In this document: positions 24,646-33,910 of the stretch, piece by piece
Numbering within the stretch: the stretch's first letter is position 1
Layout: the number at the start of each line of letters is the position of its first letter
Assembly: GCA_040753915.1 (NCBI GenBank)
Contig: JBFMDN010000016.1
Location: forward strand, 30,330-94,329
Direction: 5' to 3'
DNA: 64,000 bases
Source of the DNA: JBFMDN01 sp040753915
GTDB lineage: Bacteria; Desulfobacterota; Desulfomonilia; Desulfomonilales; Desulfomonilaceae
Made by a program: the position numbers and the translations under genes
Notes under the pieces: model-generated
What the model was told of the DNA's origin: nothing
The model's input: only the letters and a program-made list of their open reading frames with translations
Database searches by the model: none

Positions 24646-26255
24646 GCCTAGACAAGCTTCCGAAACCGGAAGATCTTTCTATAGACTGGACTCAACCGTC
24701 TGCCGGTTGGATGGATACCCCGACCCATTTTCGGGAAGGCACGTACAGTTATCCTGCAGCTCCCAAGAACCTTCGGGCAATAGGATGGCCCAACCCACGG
24801 GAATGGTCGGTCACGGACGATGATTGGAAGCTCCCGGAGGATTGGCACGACATCATCCTCAAAGGGATGAAGGAGAGGCTGGAGAAGTACCGGTCCTTCC
24901 GCCTCTTCATGGACATTTGCGTGCGATGCGGGGCCTGCGCGGACAAGTGCCATTTCTTCCTGGGCTCTGGTGACCCCAAGAACATGCCGGTCTTGCGGGC
25001 AGAGCTCATCCGCTCCGTGTACAGGAACGATTTCACCACGCTCGGCAAGGTGTTCGGGCGATTCATGGGCGCTCGCAAGCTCACGATCGATGTCCTTAAG
25101 GAGTGGTTCTACTACTTTTATCAGTGCACCGAGTGTCGCCGCTGTTCCGTCTTTTGCCCGTACGGTATCGACACGGCGGAAGTGACCATGATGGGGCGAG
25201 AGCTCCTTAACCTCGTCGGCTGTAACATCAACTGGGTGCAAGAGCCAGTGGCAAACTGCTACCGGACGGGCAACCACCTCGGCATACCCCCCCACGGTCT
25301 CATTGACATGTGGGAATTCATGGTCGACGACATCGAGGACATCACTGGCATACGGGTAAATCTGCCAGTCAACAAGAAGGGTGCTGAAATCCTATTCGTT
25401 ACACCGTCCGGCGATTATTTCGCAGACCCGGGCACGTATACCTGCATGGGATACCTGATGCTCTTTCACGAGCTGGGACTCGACTACACTTGGAGCACCT
25501 ACGCATCAGAAGGTGGAAACTTTGGACTTTTCACCTCCCACGAGATGATCAAACGGCTGAACGCCAAGATTTATGCGGAAGCCAAACGGCTAGGGGTCAA
25601 GTGGATCCTGGGAGGTGAATGTGGCCACATGTGGCGGGTTATCCACCAGTACATGGAGACCATGAACGGTCCGGCTGACTTCCTGGAAGAGCCTGTCTCG
25701 CCGATCACGGGAACCAAGTTCGAAAACGCGAAACAGACGAAGATGGTCCACATCACGGAGTTCACCTCGGACCTTATCAAGCACGGCAAGCTCAAATTGG
25801 ATCCGAGCAGGAACGACAAGGTGCGATGCACGTTCCACGATTCCTGCAACCCGGCCAGGGCTGCAGGTTTGCTTGACGAGCCTCGGTACGTACTGAAAAA
25901 CGTGGTGAACCATTTCTATGAGATGCCCCCCGACTCTATCCGTGAGAACACCTACTGTTGCGGTGGTGGAGCGGGACTTGGAAATGACGAAAACATAGAC
26001 ATGAGAATGCGTGGCGGCTTTCCCAGGGCAAACGCGGTCAGACGCGTGCGAGACAAGCATGGGGTGAACAGGCTGGTGTGCATGTGCGCCATCGACCGGG
26101 CCACCCTTACCGCGCTCATGCACTACTGGGCTCCTGATGTCGAGGTGGGCGGTATTCATGAACTGCTGGCCAACGCGCTCATCATGGAAGGTGAGCATGA
26201 GCGCACCGTGGATCTTCGTGGCGAGCCTTTGAAAGATGAGGACGAGGAGGAGTAA
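24642..26255 (+). CDS. dsrK: DsrK, HdrD-like iron-sulfur catalytic subunit
   Basis: 537 aa cytoplasmic subunit of the DsrMKJOP complex, thought to reduce the DsrC trisulfide formed by dissimilatory sulfite reductase. Two [4Fe-4S] motifs are seen: CVRCGACADKC (C93, C96, C99, C103) and CTECRRCSVFC (C162, C165, C168, C172). The C-terminal half has the CCG-type cysteine set of heterodisulfide reductase HdrD (CTFHDSC, YCCGGGAGLG, then CMCAID) that holds the noncubane catalytic cluster. It overlaps dsrM by four bases and is followed after three bases by dsrJ. Length and motifs are complete. Confidence 0.96.
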   Translation: MSLDKLPKPEDLSIDWTQPSAGWMDTPTHFREGTYSYPAAPKNLRAIGWPNPREWSVTDDDWKLPEDWHDIILKGMKERLEKYRSFRLFMDICVRCGACADKCHFFLGSGDPKNMPVLRAELIRSVYRNDFTTLGKVFGRFMGARKLTIDVLKEWFYYFYQCTECRRCSVFCPYGIDTAEVTMMGRELLNLVGCNINWVQEPVANCYRTGNHLGIPPHGLIDMWEFMVDDIEDITGIRVNLPVNKKGAEILFVTPSGDYFADPGTYTCMGYLMLFHELGLDYTWSTYASEGGNFGLFTSHEMIKRLNAKIYAEAKRLGVKWILGGECGHMWRVIHQYMETMNGPADFLEEPVSPITGTKFENAKQTKMVHITEFTSDLIKHGKLKLDPSRNDKVRCTFHDSCNPARAAGLLDEPRYVLKNVVNHFYEMPPDSIRENTYCCGGGAGLGNDENIDMRMRGGFPRANAVRRVRDKHGVNRLVCMCAIDRATLTALMHYWAPDVEVGGIHELLANALIMEGEHERTVDLRGEPLKDEDEEE

Positions 26256-26258
26256 ACC

Positions 26259-26663
26259 ATGCAACAGCACGCTGGCAAGATCATCATCGGTATTCTCATC
26301 TTTCTGGGACTTGTGTTGTCCCCCTTTGTCTACAATGCTGCGACATCCCCGGCAGCACCGAAGCTCGAGGTGGGCACGCAGGAGAAGCAATGTGTGGAAT
26401 CGACGCCGTACATGAAGGCCAACCACATGAAGATGCTGGACACCTGGAGGGATCAGGTGGTGCGGGAAGGTAAGCGGATATATGTGAGCTCCACCGGCAA
26501 GGAATACGTCATGAGCCTTCAAAATACGTGCATGAAGTGCCACACGACGAAGACGAAATTCTGCGATCGGTGTCACGATTACCTGGATGTTTCACCAAAC
26601 TGCTGGGATTGCCATATCCCGCCGAAAGAGCAACAGCAACAGGCCGCAAGGAGTGATAAGTGA
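26259..26663 (+). CDS. dsrJ: DsrJ, triheme cytochrome c subunit
   Basis: 134 aa. One N-terminal hydrophobic segment (residues 7-26) serves as signal anchor, placing the hemes in the periplasm. Three heme c sites are seen: CMKCH (91-95), CDRCH (102-106) and CWDCH (115-119). C45 in QEKQCVES is the conserved extra cysteine expected to act as an unusual distal heme ligand in this family. The last four bases overlap dsrO. The protein belongs to the periplasmic side of DsrMKJOP with DsrO. Confidence 0.95.
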   Translation: MQQHAGKIIIGILIFLGLVLSPFVYNAATSPAAPKLEVGTQEKQCVESTPYMKANHMKMLDTWRDQVVREGKRIYVSSTGKEYVMSLQNTCMKCHTTKTKFCDRCHDYLDVSPNCWDCHIPPKEQQQQAARSDK

Positions 26664-27451
26664 TGGATACCACGAGAAGACGATTCCTGCAGATTGCCGG
26701 CCTCTCCGTGCTGGGCCTCGGCGCCACGCAGATATCTGACGCGGTGGCCGACTCTGCCACCACCAAATATCAGGTAGATCCCAAGGCTTGGACCGGTAAG
26801 CGATGGGCAATGGTTGTGGACTATCGGAAGTGCGCCAAGGCGAAAGAGGGGTGTGTGGACTGTGTCAACGCCTGCCACCAGGTTCACAATGTTCCACAAT
26901 TCCCGAACCCGAAGGACGAGATCAAGTGGATCTGGAAAACCGCGTTCGAGCACGCTTTCCCCGATGCAGCCGGCGGCGCCATGGAAGAATACCTGAAACA
27001 AAGCGTGAAGGGGACCCCTTTCATGGTCTTGTGCAACCACTGCGACAACCCCCCTTGCGTGCGGGTCTGCCCTGTGAAGGCCACATTCAAGCGTGAGGAC
27101 GGGATCGTGATGATGGACTACCATCGTTGCATCGGATGCCGATACTGCATGGCAGCGTGCCCGTACGGCGCTCGAAGCCTGAACTGGAGGGATCCCAGAC
27201 CTTTTATCAAGCAAGAAAATCCCGAGTATCCCACAAGGACCCGTGGCGTAGTCGAAAAGTGCACCTTCTGCTTCGAACGGCTCGCCGTGGGCCTCAAGCC
27301 CGCATGCGTGGAAGCGTGCAAGGATAAGGCTCTGATATTCGGAGATCTGGAAGATCCGAATTCCGAGGTCAGAGAGGTGCTCCGTAAGCACCCCACCATC
27401 CGCCGCAAACCCCAGCTCGGGACATTGCCGCAATGCTACTACATCGTGTGA
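26660..27451 (+). CDS. dsrO: DsrO, periplasmic ferredoxin-like subunit
   Basis: 263 aa. The N-terminus is a Tat signal (TTRRRFLQIAGLSVLGLGA), so the subunit is exported folded with its clusters. Four [4Fe-4S] motif groups are seen: CAKAKEGCVDCVNACH, CNHCDNPPCVRVCPVKA, CIGCRYCMAACPYGAR and CTFCFERLAVGLKPACVEAC, as in the PsrB/HybA family. It passes electrons between DsrJ and the membrane subunit DsrP. It overlaps dsrJ by four bases and ends seven bases before dsrP. Confidence 0.95.
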   Translation: MMDTTRRRFLQIAGLSVLGLGATQISDAVADSATTKYQVDPKAWTGKRWAMVVDYRKCAKAKEGCVDCVNACHQVHNVPQFPNPKDEIKWIWKTAFEHAFPDAAGGAMEEYLKQSVKGTPFMVLCNHCDNPPCVRVCPVKATFKREDGIVMMDYHRCIGCRYCMAACPYGARSLNWRDPRPFIKQENPEYPTRTRGVVEKCTFCFERLAVGLKPACVEACKDKALIFGDLEDPNSEVREVLRKHPTIRRKPQLGTLPQCYYIV

Positions 27452-27458
27452 GGTCGCT

Positions 27459-28619
27459 ATGTGGGAAAAGGTTATACGAGGCAGCAGAGGTTACTATATC
27501 TGGATCCTCATCCTGCTCGGAATCATAGGATTCGGATTCATCCAATATCTCAAGCAGCTCCAGTACGGCTTGGGAATCACCGGCATGAGCAGGGACGTTT
27601 CCTGGGCCCTGTATGTGGGACAACTCACCTATCTAGTCGGTGTGGCCGCATCGGCCGTGATGGTCGTCCTTCCGTACTACCTGCACAATCACAAGGTCTT
27701 CGGCAAGGTCACAATCCTGGGTGAGTTCATAGCCGTCCCCGCTGTCATTATCTGCATTCTCTCGGTCACAGTCGACCTCGGTCGTCCGGATCGGGTAATG
27801 AATGTGCTGTTGCACCCCACGCCCAATTCGGTGCTCTTCTGGGATGTGGTCGTGTTGAACGTGTACATGTTTCTGAACATGATCGTGGGCTGGACGGTGT
27901 TGAGTTACGACAAACGGGGAGGGGTGCCCGTACCCTACTGGTGCAAGATCCTCATCTACATCTCCATCCCCTGGGCATTCAGCATCCACACTGTTACAGC
28001 ATTTTTGTACGCCGGGCTCCCTGGACGCGGCTTCTGGCTTACCGCCGTTATGGCCCCCCGATTCCTGGCCTCCGCGTTTGCTGCCGGGCCGTCTCTCCTC
28101 ATCCTCCTTGCTCTGTTCGTCAGGAAGGTATCCAGTTATGACGTGGGAGACGAGGCTATCCGGGGCGTGGCAAAAATTGTGGCGTACGCTATCGTGGCCA
28201 CAATGTTTCTCTTTGGCTGCGAGCTCTTTACCGTGTACTATAGCCAGATTCCGGACCATAAGCTGCATTTCGAGTACCTTTTCTGGGGGCTGCACGGGCA
28301 CAATGCATTCACGCCACTGTTCTGGGTCCACCTTATCGTGGCCATTTCGGCTATGATCCTCATGATCATCCCCGCAACCAGGAATAACCTGACCGTTCTT
28401 CCTATCGCGTGCGCGATGATATTCGTCTCCCTCTGGCTCGAGAAGGGCCTGGCGCTGATCGTTGTCGGGTACATTCCGAGCCCGCTGGAGCAAATCACTG
28501 AGTACGCTCCCACATTCACCGAATCGGCTATCACGCTCGGTGTGTGGGCTGTCGGAGCACTTGTCCTCACCCTCCTGTACAAGGTGGCCATTGGGGTCAA
28601 GGAAGAAGCAGCAGCCTAG
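27459..28619 (+). CDS. dsrP: DsrP, NrfD-type quinone-interacting membrane subunit
   Basis: 386 aa integral membrane protein of the NrfD/PsrC family with about ten helices, expected to oxidise or reduce menaquinone on the periplasmic side and exchange electrons with DsrO. Family features include SRDVSWALYVGQLTYLVGVAASAVMVVLPYYL near the N-terminus and the loop DLGRPDRVMNVLLHPTPNSVLFWDVVVLN. No heme motif is present, as usual. It is the last gene of the operon; a strong terminator begins 40 bases after the stop. Confidence 0.95.
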   Translation: MWEKVIRGSRGYYIWILILLGIIGFGFIQYLKQLQYGLGITGMSRDVSWALYVGQLTYLVGVAASAVMVVLPYYLHNHKVFGKVTILGEFIAVPAVIICILSVTVDLGRPDRVMNVLLHPTPNSVLFWDVVVLNVYMFLNMIVGWTVLSYDKRGGVPVPYWCKILIYISIPWAFSIHTVTAFLYAGLPGRGFWLTAVMAPRFLASAFAAGPSLLILLALFVRKVSSYDVGDEAIRGVAKIVAYAIVATMFLFGCELFTVYYSQIPDHKLHFEYLFWGLHGHNAFTPLFWVHLIVAISAMILMIIPATRNNLTVLPIACAMIFVSLWLEKGLALIVVGYIPSPLEQITEYAPTFTESAITLGVWAVGALVLTLLYKVAIGVKEEAAA

Positions 28620-28658
28620 AACGAAAATATCGTTTCCCCTTCTCTTCTGGTGTGATAT

Positions 28659-28697
28659 GAGGACGATTCATCTTGACGAATCGTCCTCTTCTTTTTC
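28659..28697 (+). terminator. Rho-independent terminator of the dsr operon
   Basis: GAGGACGATTC (28659-28669) and GAATCGTCCTC (28678-28688) form a perfect 11-bp stem with an 8-base loop, followed by TTCTTTTTC. The T-tract ends at the base before the ATG of the next gene. Confidence 0.88.
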
Positions 28698-31067
28698 ATG
28701 AGCAGCTTGTTCGACAAAGAAAAGGCACAGATTCTTATTGATCGGGTTCTGCCACGCCTGACAGGGAATCTCGTGCGAGAAGGCCTGTCCCCGGAGCGAG
28801 CGTATGCACACGCCCTCGGCGAAGTCGTGCTGGCCCTGCTTCGCTCTGAGATGCCCGGCTCCCTCAATGCCTGCACCTGTGCTTGTGAAAGGCAACTAAG
28901 CCACCAAGTCCATGCCCCATCCCCCAATTCAGATTGCCCTCACGACTGGATTGTCGAGTCTCTGGGACGTGTCGCTCCCGGGGAAGTGGGCAAGCTCTAT
29001 GAGCACGCGCGAGGATTCAGGGCGGAGGCGTACGGCGACAATGGAGAAATTCGGATATCGTCCTGTCCTGTGAGCAAGAGGAACCAGGGGCTCTTCTACA
29101 CACCTGAAAGCGTGGTACGGTACATTGTGTCTAAGGCCCTGGATGCACTGGTTGTCAAGGATCCCCTGGACCTGCTAAACATCCGCATTCTCGATCCCGC
29201 GGTTGGCACCGGAATATTCCTCGTTGAAGCACTGAATCAACTCACCGAAAGAATTCTCGATGCCTGCCGCGGGAATGAATTTCGGATGAAGAAGATCCAG
29301 CAACTCAAGGAAAACGTCCAACGATTCGTCGACCCGCATGCCCTCAAGGCCGACCTGACCGAAAGAGTGGCATTGCGCATCCATCTCGTCAGAACCTGCC
29401 TCCACGGAGTCGACCTCGATCCCATCGCAGTGGCCGTCTGCAGGGCGGTCCTGGTGGCGGAGGCGGTGGAGGGTCTTCAGCAATCCTGCCTAGTTGAACC
29501 TCAAATACTGGTCGGCAATTCCCTGATCGGAGACGGGGAAAGGAGGCGCGGTGGTGATTCGGCCACGGATTCAAACTCCTATCATGCAGCAGCCTATTTC
29601 TGCAGAGAAGACCTGGATCCGGAGACTGTCGAGGCCTGGGCATATGGGAAGAAAGTTCTCCACTGGCCGATGAGCTATCCTGAAGTGTTCTCGGATCGTA
29701 CCTCAGGATTCGACCTGGTGATCGGCAATCCGCCGTACGAGATCGTGTCCGTCAAAGAATCGGGGATAGAAGAGAGACAACGGGAGCAAGCCTATTTTCG
29801 TAAGGTGTATGGCACGTGCTCCGGCAAGATCAACACATATCGTCTGATGTTGGAGAGGGGGTTGATGCTGCTCCGGGAGGGAGGGGCTCTCGGGTTCATA
29901 GTCCCGGCCACCTTGCTTGCAGATTCGTCGGCAAAAAAGATCCGGAGGTGGCTCCTCGACCGGTCCCTGGTCCTCCAAGCGCTGGTGCTTCCAGAGCGAG
30001 CGCGCGTGTTCAGGGGCGTGACCCAGGCGTGTGTCATTCTTGTCGCTCGGAAAGGGGCCCGGACTGAGTCTCTGCGCGTGGCCTCATGGAAGGGAGAAAG
30101 GGACATTTCCCTCTGCAGAGAAGTGGAAATCCCTCGCACGCTCTTGAGCGAGACCGAATTCCGAATTCCGATCCTGAAGAGCAGTGAGGAAAAGGCACTT
30201 CTGGAAACCCTTGAAGTCTATCCGAAGCTCCGAGGGGGGGCCAGTGTCAACCCTGCCGGCCGGGTACACCAGGGGGAGATTAACATGACGGTGCACAGGA
30301 AATTCCTCTCCGCACACCCCACTGAGCACGTCCTCGTAAGGGGAGAGCATATTGAGCCGTTTCGGGTCGTGCATCCGTCGCCCGGAGGAAACAGGTGGGA
30401 TTGGGTAGTGTCCGATTTTCTCGACGGGGACGGCCGCCCGAAGACGCGAGGAAGCCGGGGCTCCCCTTCGCACGGGTCAAGAACGCGAGGAGGGGATTAC
30501 CCTCCCTGGCACTCGGAGAGAGTAGTCCTGGGAAGAGTCGTGAACATGGGAACGAAGAAGCGTCTCAAGGCGGCCCTGGTGGGGCCTGGCACCTTCCTGG
30601 GAGACATGACAAACTATCTTGATGACATAGCATTGCCGCGGGCATACCTGCTCGGAGTGTTGAACTCTCGAGTACTGAACTGGCGGCTAAAGCTGACGAG
30701 TACGAATAATTATCTCTCCGCCGAAGAGGTCGAGGCATTACCGATTCCCAGGTGCACGGCAGCCATGGAGCAGTCGCTGGATGCGCGGGAGATTGCTGCA
30801 ACGCTGGACGGCCTGATTGCCGGTACAAGCCCTGCATCGTTGAGGGCCGCGGTCCTGATGCTTGATTCCGTGCTCTCCCACTGGGAGCCGCCGTACCGTG
30901 AGGCCGTGTTGGTGCGATGGATTGAGCGACTTGCCGAATTGCTCAGTGGGGAGGCCCGGTTCCTCGGGGGAAATGGGCGCGTCGCTGCGACGTTAGTCCT
31001 GGATGCAGCGGTTGTGCAGTTGTACGGGGCGTCATCGTTGGTGGGGGTGTTGGAAAACGACGGATGA
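28698..31067 (+). CDS. Solitary N6-adenine DNA methyltransferase (Eco57I/TaqI-like)
   Basis: 789 aa. GLFYTPESVVRYIV (131-144) precedes motif I DPAVGTG (166-172), the SAM-binding loop. The catalytic motif IV is NPPY (344-347) in FDLVIGNPPYEIVS. LMLERGLMLLREGGALGFIVPATLLAD follows. The C-terminal third resembles the TaqI-type target-recognition region (YLDDIALPRAYLLGVLNSRVLNWRLKLTSTNNYLSAEEVEALPIP). No nuclease motif or restriction partner is seen nearby, so it is either an orphan methylase or part of a type IIG enzyme lacking its cleavage domain. The ATG directly abuts the dsr terminator and has no ribosome site; the true start could be internal. Confidence 0.85.
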   Translation: MSSLFDKEKAQILIDRVLPRLTGNLVREGLSPERAYAHALGEVVLALLRSEMPGSLNACTCACERQLSHQVHAPSPNSDCPHDWIVESLGRVAPGEVGKLYEHARGFRAEAYGDNGEIRISSCPVSKRNQGLFYTPESVVRYIVSKALDALVVKDPLDLLNIRILDPAVGTGIFLVEALNQLTERILDACRGNEFRMKKIQQLKENVQRFVDPHALKADLTERVALRIHLVRTCLHGVDLDPIAVAVCRAVLVAEAVEGLQQSCLVEPQILVGNSLIGDGERRRGGDSATDSNSYHAAAYFCREDLDPETVEAWAYGKKVLHWPMSYPEVFSDRTSGFDLVIGNPPYEIVSVKESGIEERQREQAYFRKVYGTCSGKINTYRLMLERGLMLLREGGALGFIVPATLLADSSAKKIRRWLLDRSLVLQALVLPERARVFRGVTQACVILVARKGARTESLRVASWKGERDISLCREVEIPRTLLSETEFRIPILKSSEEKALLETLEVYPKLRGGASVNPAGRVHQGEINMTVHRKFLSAHPTEHVLVRGEHIEPFRVVHPSPGGNRWDWVVSDFLDGDGRPKTRGSRGSPSHGSRTRGGDYPPWHSERVVLGRVVNMGTKKRLKAALVGPGTFLGDMTNYLDDIALPRAYLLGVLNSRVLNWRLKLTSTNNYLSAEEVEALPIPRCTAAMEQSLDAREIAATLDGLIAGTSPASLRAAVLMLDSVLSHWEPPYREAVLVRWIERLAELLSGEARFLGGNGRVAATLVLDAAVVQLYGASSLVGVLENDG

Positions 31068-31141
31068 AAAGGCGAGAAATTCTTTGAGGTAAGGGGGGAC
31101 AGGGTACTAGTGGGCTGGCTCGAAGACCTCAAGTTTTTTTG

Positions 31142-31170
31142 TTGCATCTAGGATGAGAAATCAGGATAAT
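31142..31170 (+). promoter_or_regulatory. Promoter of the rpsB operon
   Basis: TTGCAT (31142-31147, 4 of 6) and GATAAT (31165-31170, 5 of 6) lie exactly 17 bases apart. A leader of roughly 95 bases follows, with GC-rich pairing around TTCGGGTCGCGACCG (31199-31213) that could serve S2 autoregulation. Confidence 0.6.
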
Positions 31171-31270
31171 ATGCATTTAACTCACACATCCCCGCTCTCT
31201 TCGGGTCGCGACCGCCACCGGAACGCGTCACTAGGGATGGAGGATAAAAACCCGTAAAGGAGATAGTGAC

Positions 31271-32158
31271 TTGTCCTCAATTACTATGAAACAGCTTCTC
31301 GAAGCAGGCGTGCACTTCGGACACCAGACCCGTCGCTGGAACCCGAAGATGAAGCCCTACATATTCGGTGCTCGCAACGGAATCTACATCATTGACCTGC
31401 AAAAGACCGTCCGCCTCTTCAAGAGGGCCTATTCTTTCGTTCAGGAAACCACCGCTTCAGGGAATAGCGTTCTCTTCGTCGGCACCAAAAAGCAGGCCCA
31501 GGAGGCTATCCAGGAAGAAGCCACTCGATGCGGCCAGTTCTATGTGAACAATCGCTGGTTGGGCGGAATGCTTACGAATTTTACCACGATTAGGCAAAGC
31601 ATCGAACGATTGAACACGTTGGCAGCAATCCTCGAGAATCCTGCGGAAACCAATTTCACCAAGAAAGAGCTCGTAAACATACAGCGCCAGCATGACAAGC
31701 TCTACAAGAACCTCGCCGGCATTCGCGAGATGAAAAGACTTCCCGGAGCGGTGTTCATTGTGGACCCGAAAAAAGAGAACATAGCCGTCCAGGAGGCCCG
31801 CAAACTTTGTATCCCGATCGTGGCCATCGTCGATTCCAACTGCGATCCTGATGAAGTCGACTATGTCATCCCCGGCAACGATGACGCAATCAGAGCGATC
31901 CGCCTCTTTTCCTCGAGGATCGCTGACGCATGTATCGAGGGAAGGGCCGCTTACGAAGCCTCGCTCAAAGAAGACAAAGAAATCGGTGAAGGAGAAATAG
32001 CTGCCACCCCTCCCCCGGTAGCTGTCGCCGCTGCGGGAGCTGCTCCTCATGCTGACCTGAATGCAGCAGGTGCTGACCTCGATGAAACTGCCTCAGAAGA
32101 GGAGTACGAGGACGAAGAGGGAGACGAGGAAGCAGACGAAGAGGAAGCGACTCTGTAG
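31271..32158 (+). CDS. rpsB: 30S ribosomal protein S2 with long acidic tail
   Basis: Small-subunit protein S2, 295 aa. The start is TTG 31271, seven bases after AAAGGAG, giving MSSITMKQLLEAGVHFGHQTRRWNPKMKPYIFG, the normal family N-terminus. Other signatures are NNRWLGGMLTNFTTIRQSI and AIVDSNCDPDEVDYVIPGNDDAIRAI. The conserved core ends near residue 232. About 60 more residues follow, Ala/Pro-rich then very acidic (SEEEYEDEEGDEEADEEEA), longer than E. coli S2 (about 241 aa). First gene of a seven-gene housekeeping operon. Confidence 0.97.
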   Translation: MSSITMKQLLEAGVHFGHQTRRWNPKMKPYIFGARNGIYIIDLQKTVRLFKRAYSFVQETTASGNSVLFVGTKKQAQEAIQEEATRCGQFYVNNRWLGGMLTNFTTIRQSIERLNTLAAILENPAETNFTKKELVNIQRQHDKLYKNLAGIREMKRLPGAVFIVDPKKENIAVQEARKLCIPIVAIVDSNCDPDEVDYVIPGNDDAIRAIRLFSSRIADACIEGRAAYEASLKEDKEIGEGEIAATPPPVAVAAAGAAPHADLNAAGADLDETASEEEYEDEEGDEEADEEEATL

Positions 32159-32503
32159 GACTGCTTGGCGAAAATCTACAAGCGGTCGAAGTGAGCCGCC
32201 GATGCACCGTAGAGGAACGTCGCCGACGCTGTGTGGTGTTTCGAGTGCCCTCCGAGATCGATGTTCCACCTTTGAAACGTCATTTCGGTCGCTTCTTTTT
32301 CAGAGTAGTCAGGTTGGGCGTGCGAACCCGGGGCGCGGGAAGCCGGGCTGGTAATCCTGAAAGGTGTCGGCGAGGTTTCCAACATCCCCATTCGAGGGGC
32401 AGCCAGCATAACGCCGTAGGAAGCGGGGTCTGATGGCGCGAGATATCATGTTGAGCCGGCGGCAAACGAACGGATCGTCGAATTGAGAGATAGGAGATAA
32501 GGC
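32159..32503. other. Long rpsB-tsf intergenic region
   Basis: 345 bases without a convincing gene between two genes that are normally close together. Open frames here have no ribosome site. The GC-rich stretch at about 32310-32400 has several short complementary arms (for example CCCGGGGCGCGGGAAGCCGGG). No clear promoter or terminator is seen. Confidence 0.45.
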
Positions 32504-33100
32504 ATGGCAATTTCAGCACAGATGGTGAAGGACCTTCGAGAGAAAACCGGTCTTGGCATGATGGATTGTAAGAATGCCCTGGTCGAAACCAATGGAGATC
32601 TGGAAAAGGCTATCGAGTATCTGAGAAAAAAAGGTGCCCTGAAGGCGGCAAAGAGGGAAGGGCGTGCCACTACCGAGGGACGAGTCGGGTCGTACATTCA
32701 TATGACCGGCAAGATCGGAGTGTTGGTCGAGCTCAATTGCGAGAGCGATTTCGTTGCTAAGACCGATGATTTCCAGGAGCTCCTGAAGGATCTGTGCATG
32801 CACATCGCAGCCAGTGCCCCGCGGTGGGTTTCTGCTGACGACGTGCCCGAAGACGTCTTGGCCAAGGAGAAGGAAATCTACATGACTCAGGCCAAGGAAG
32901 CCGGGAAGCCTGACAAGATGCTCGAGAAGATAGCGGAAGGTAAGATGAAGAAGTTCTTCTCGGAGGTCTGTCTCCTCGAGCAGCCGTTTGTCAAGAATTC
33001 CGACATGACAGTAGAGCAGCTCATAAAGGAGAAAATTGCCAAACTTGGCGAAAATATAACAGTGGGTAGGTTTGCGCGCATTCAGGTGGGCGTGAGCTAG
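32504..33100 (+). CDS. tsf: Elongation factor Ts (short form)
   Basis: Nucleotide exchange factor for EF-Tu. 198 aa, the short Thermus-like form rather than the 283-aa E. coli form. The N-terminal UBA-like domain (MVKDLREKTGLGMMDCKNALVETNGDLEKAIEYLRKKG) is followed by the EF-Tu contact region (KIGVLVELNCESDFVAKTDDFQELLKDLCMHIAAS) and a C-terminal helix (TVEQLIKEKIAKLGENITVGRFARIQVG). TAGGAG lies before the ATG. It ends seven bases before pyrH. Confidence 0.97.
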   Translation: MAISAQMVKDLREKTGLGMMDCKNALVETNGDLEKAIEYLRKKGALKAAKREGRATTEGRVGSYIHMTGKIGVLVELNCESDFVAKTDDFQELLKDLCMHIAASAPRWVSADDVPEDVLAKEKEIYMTQAKEAGKPDKMLEKIAEGKMKKFFSEVCLLEQPFVKNSDMTVEQLIKEKIAKLGENITVGRFARIQVGVS

Positions 33101-33107
33101 CGGATAT

Positions 33108-33824
33108 ATGGAAAGACCTCATCGATATCGTCGGGCCCTCTTGAAGATCTCCGGTGAAGCCCTCGCCGGTGAGCGTGGGTTCGGGCTGGACGAGAAGGCT
33201 GTTTCCCGGATTGCCGGCCAAATAGCTCAAGCCTTTAGGCAAGGGCACGAAGTGGCCATCGTTGTGGGCGGCGGCAACATCGTGAGAGGTGCGGACGCAG
33301 CTTCCATCGGGGTTCCGTCACTCGTGGGAGATCAGATGGGCATGGTGGCCACGGTGCTCAACGCCATGGCCCTCAGGGCAGCTCTCGAAAGAGAGGGAAT
33401 CCGGTCGCGCGTCATGTCCGCATTTCCGGTCGGCCGTTTCGTCGACACCTTTGACATGGAAGGTGCGCGTTCGGCTATTTCCAGTGGTACCATCGTAGTT
33501 TTCGCAGGTGGAACGGGAAACCCCTGTTTCACGACCGATTCCGCGGCGGCCCTCAGAGCTGTAGAGATAGAAGCGGACGTGATGATCAAGGCAACACAGG
33601 TCTCGGGGGTCTATGATAAGGACCCCCGGGCTCATCCCGATGCGGTTTTCTTCGAGTCTATCAGCGCCCAGGATGTGCTGGCTCGGCGGCTCGGAGTGAT
33701 CGATGCGGCGAGTGTTGATATCTTGAGCCGCAAAAATATCCCCCTCCTCGTAATTGACCTGCACGCGGAGGGAAACATGGCCCGAGCATTGAGGGGCGAA
33801 AAAGTGGGGACCCTGGTTCGATGA
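33108..33824 (+). CDS. pyrH: Uridylate kinase
   Basis: Phosphorylates UMP to UDP for pyrimidine nucleotide synthesis. 238 aa, the standard bacterial UMP kinase length of the amino-acid-kinase fold. Seen: RALLKISGEALAGERGFGLD with the P-loop-like phosphate site, VAIVVGGGNIVRGADA, DQMGMVATVLNAMALRAALE, VVFAGGTGNPCFTTDSAAALRA and VMIKATQVSGVYDKDPRAHPDA. It lies in the usual tsf-pyrH-frr order. Confidence 0.97.
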   Translation: MERPHRYRRALLKISGEALAGERGFGLDEKAVSRIAGQIAQAFRQGHEVAIVVGGGNIVRGADAASIGVPSLVGDQMGMVATVLNAMALRAALEREGIRSRVMSAFPVGRFVDTFDMEGARSAISSGTIVVFAGGTGNPCFTTDSAAALRAVEIEADVMIKATQVSGVYDKDPRAHPDAVFFESISAQDVLARRLGVIDAASVDILSRKNIPLLVIDLHAEGNMARALRGEKVGTLVR

Positions 33825-33910
33825 CCTCGAGCGGAGGAGCGCTCGCCCGAATAGCCTCCTGAGCCCCACGTTCAAACGTTCAGTCAAGCAGGATCTTGCG
33901 TGAGGGAATT

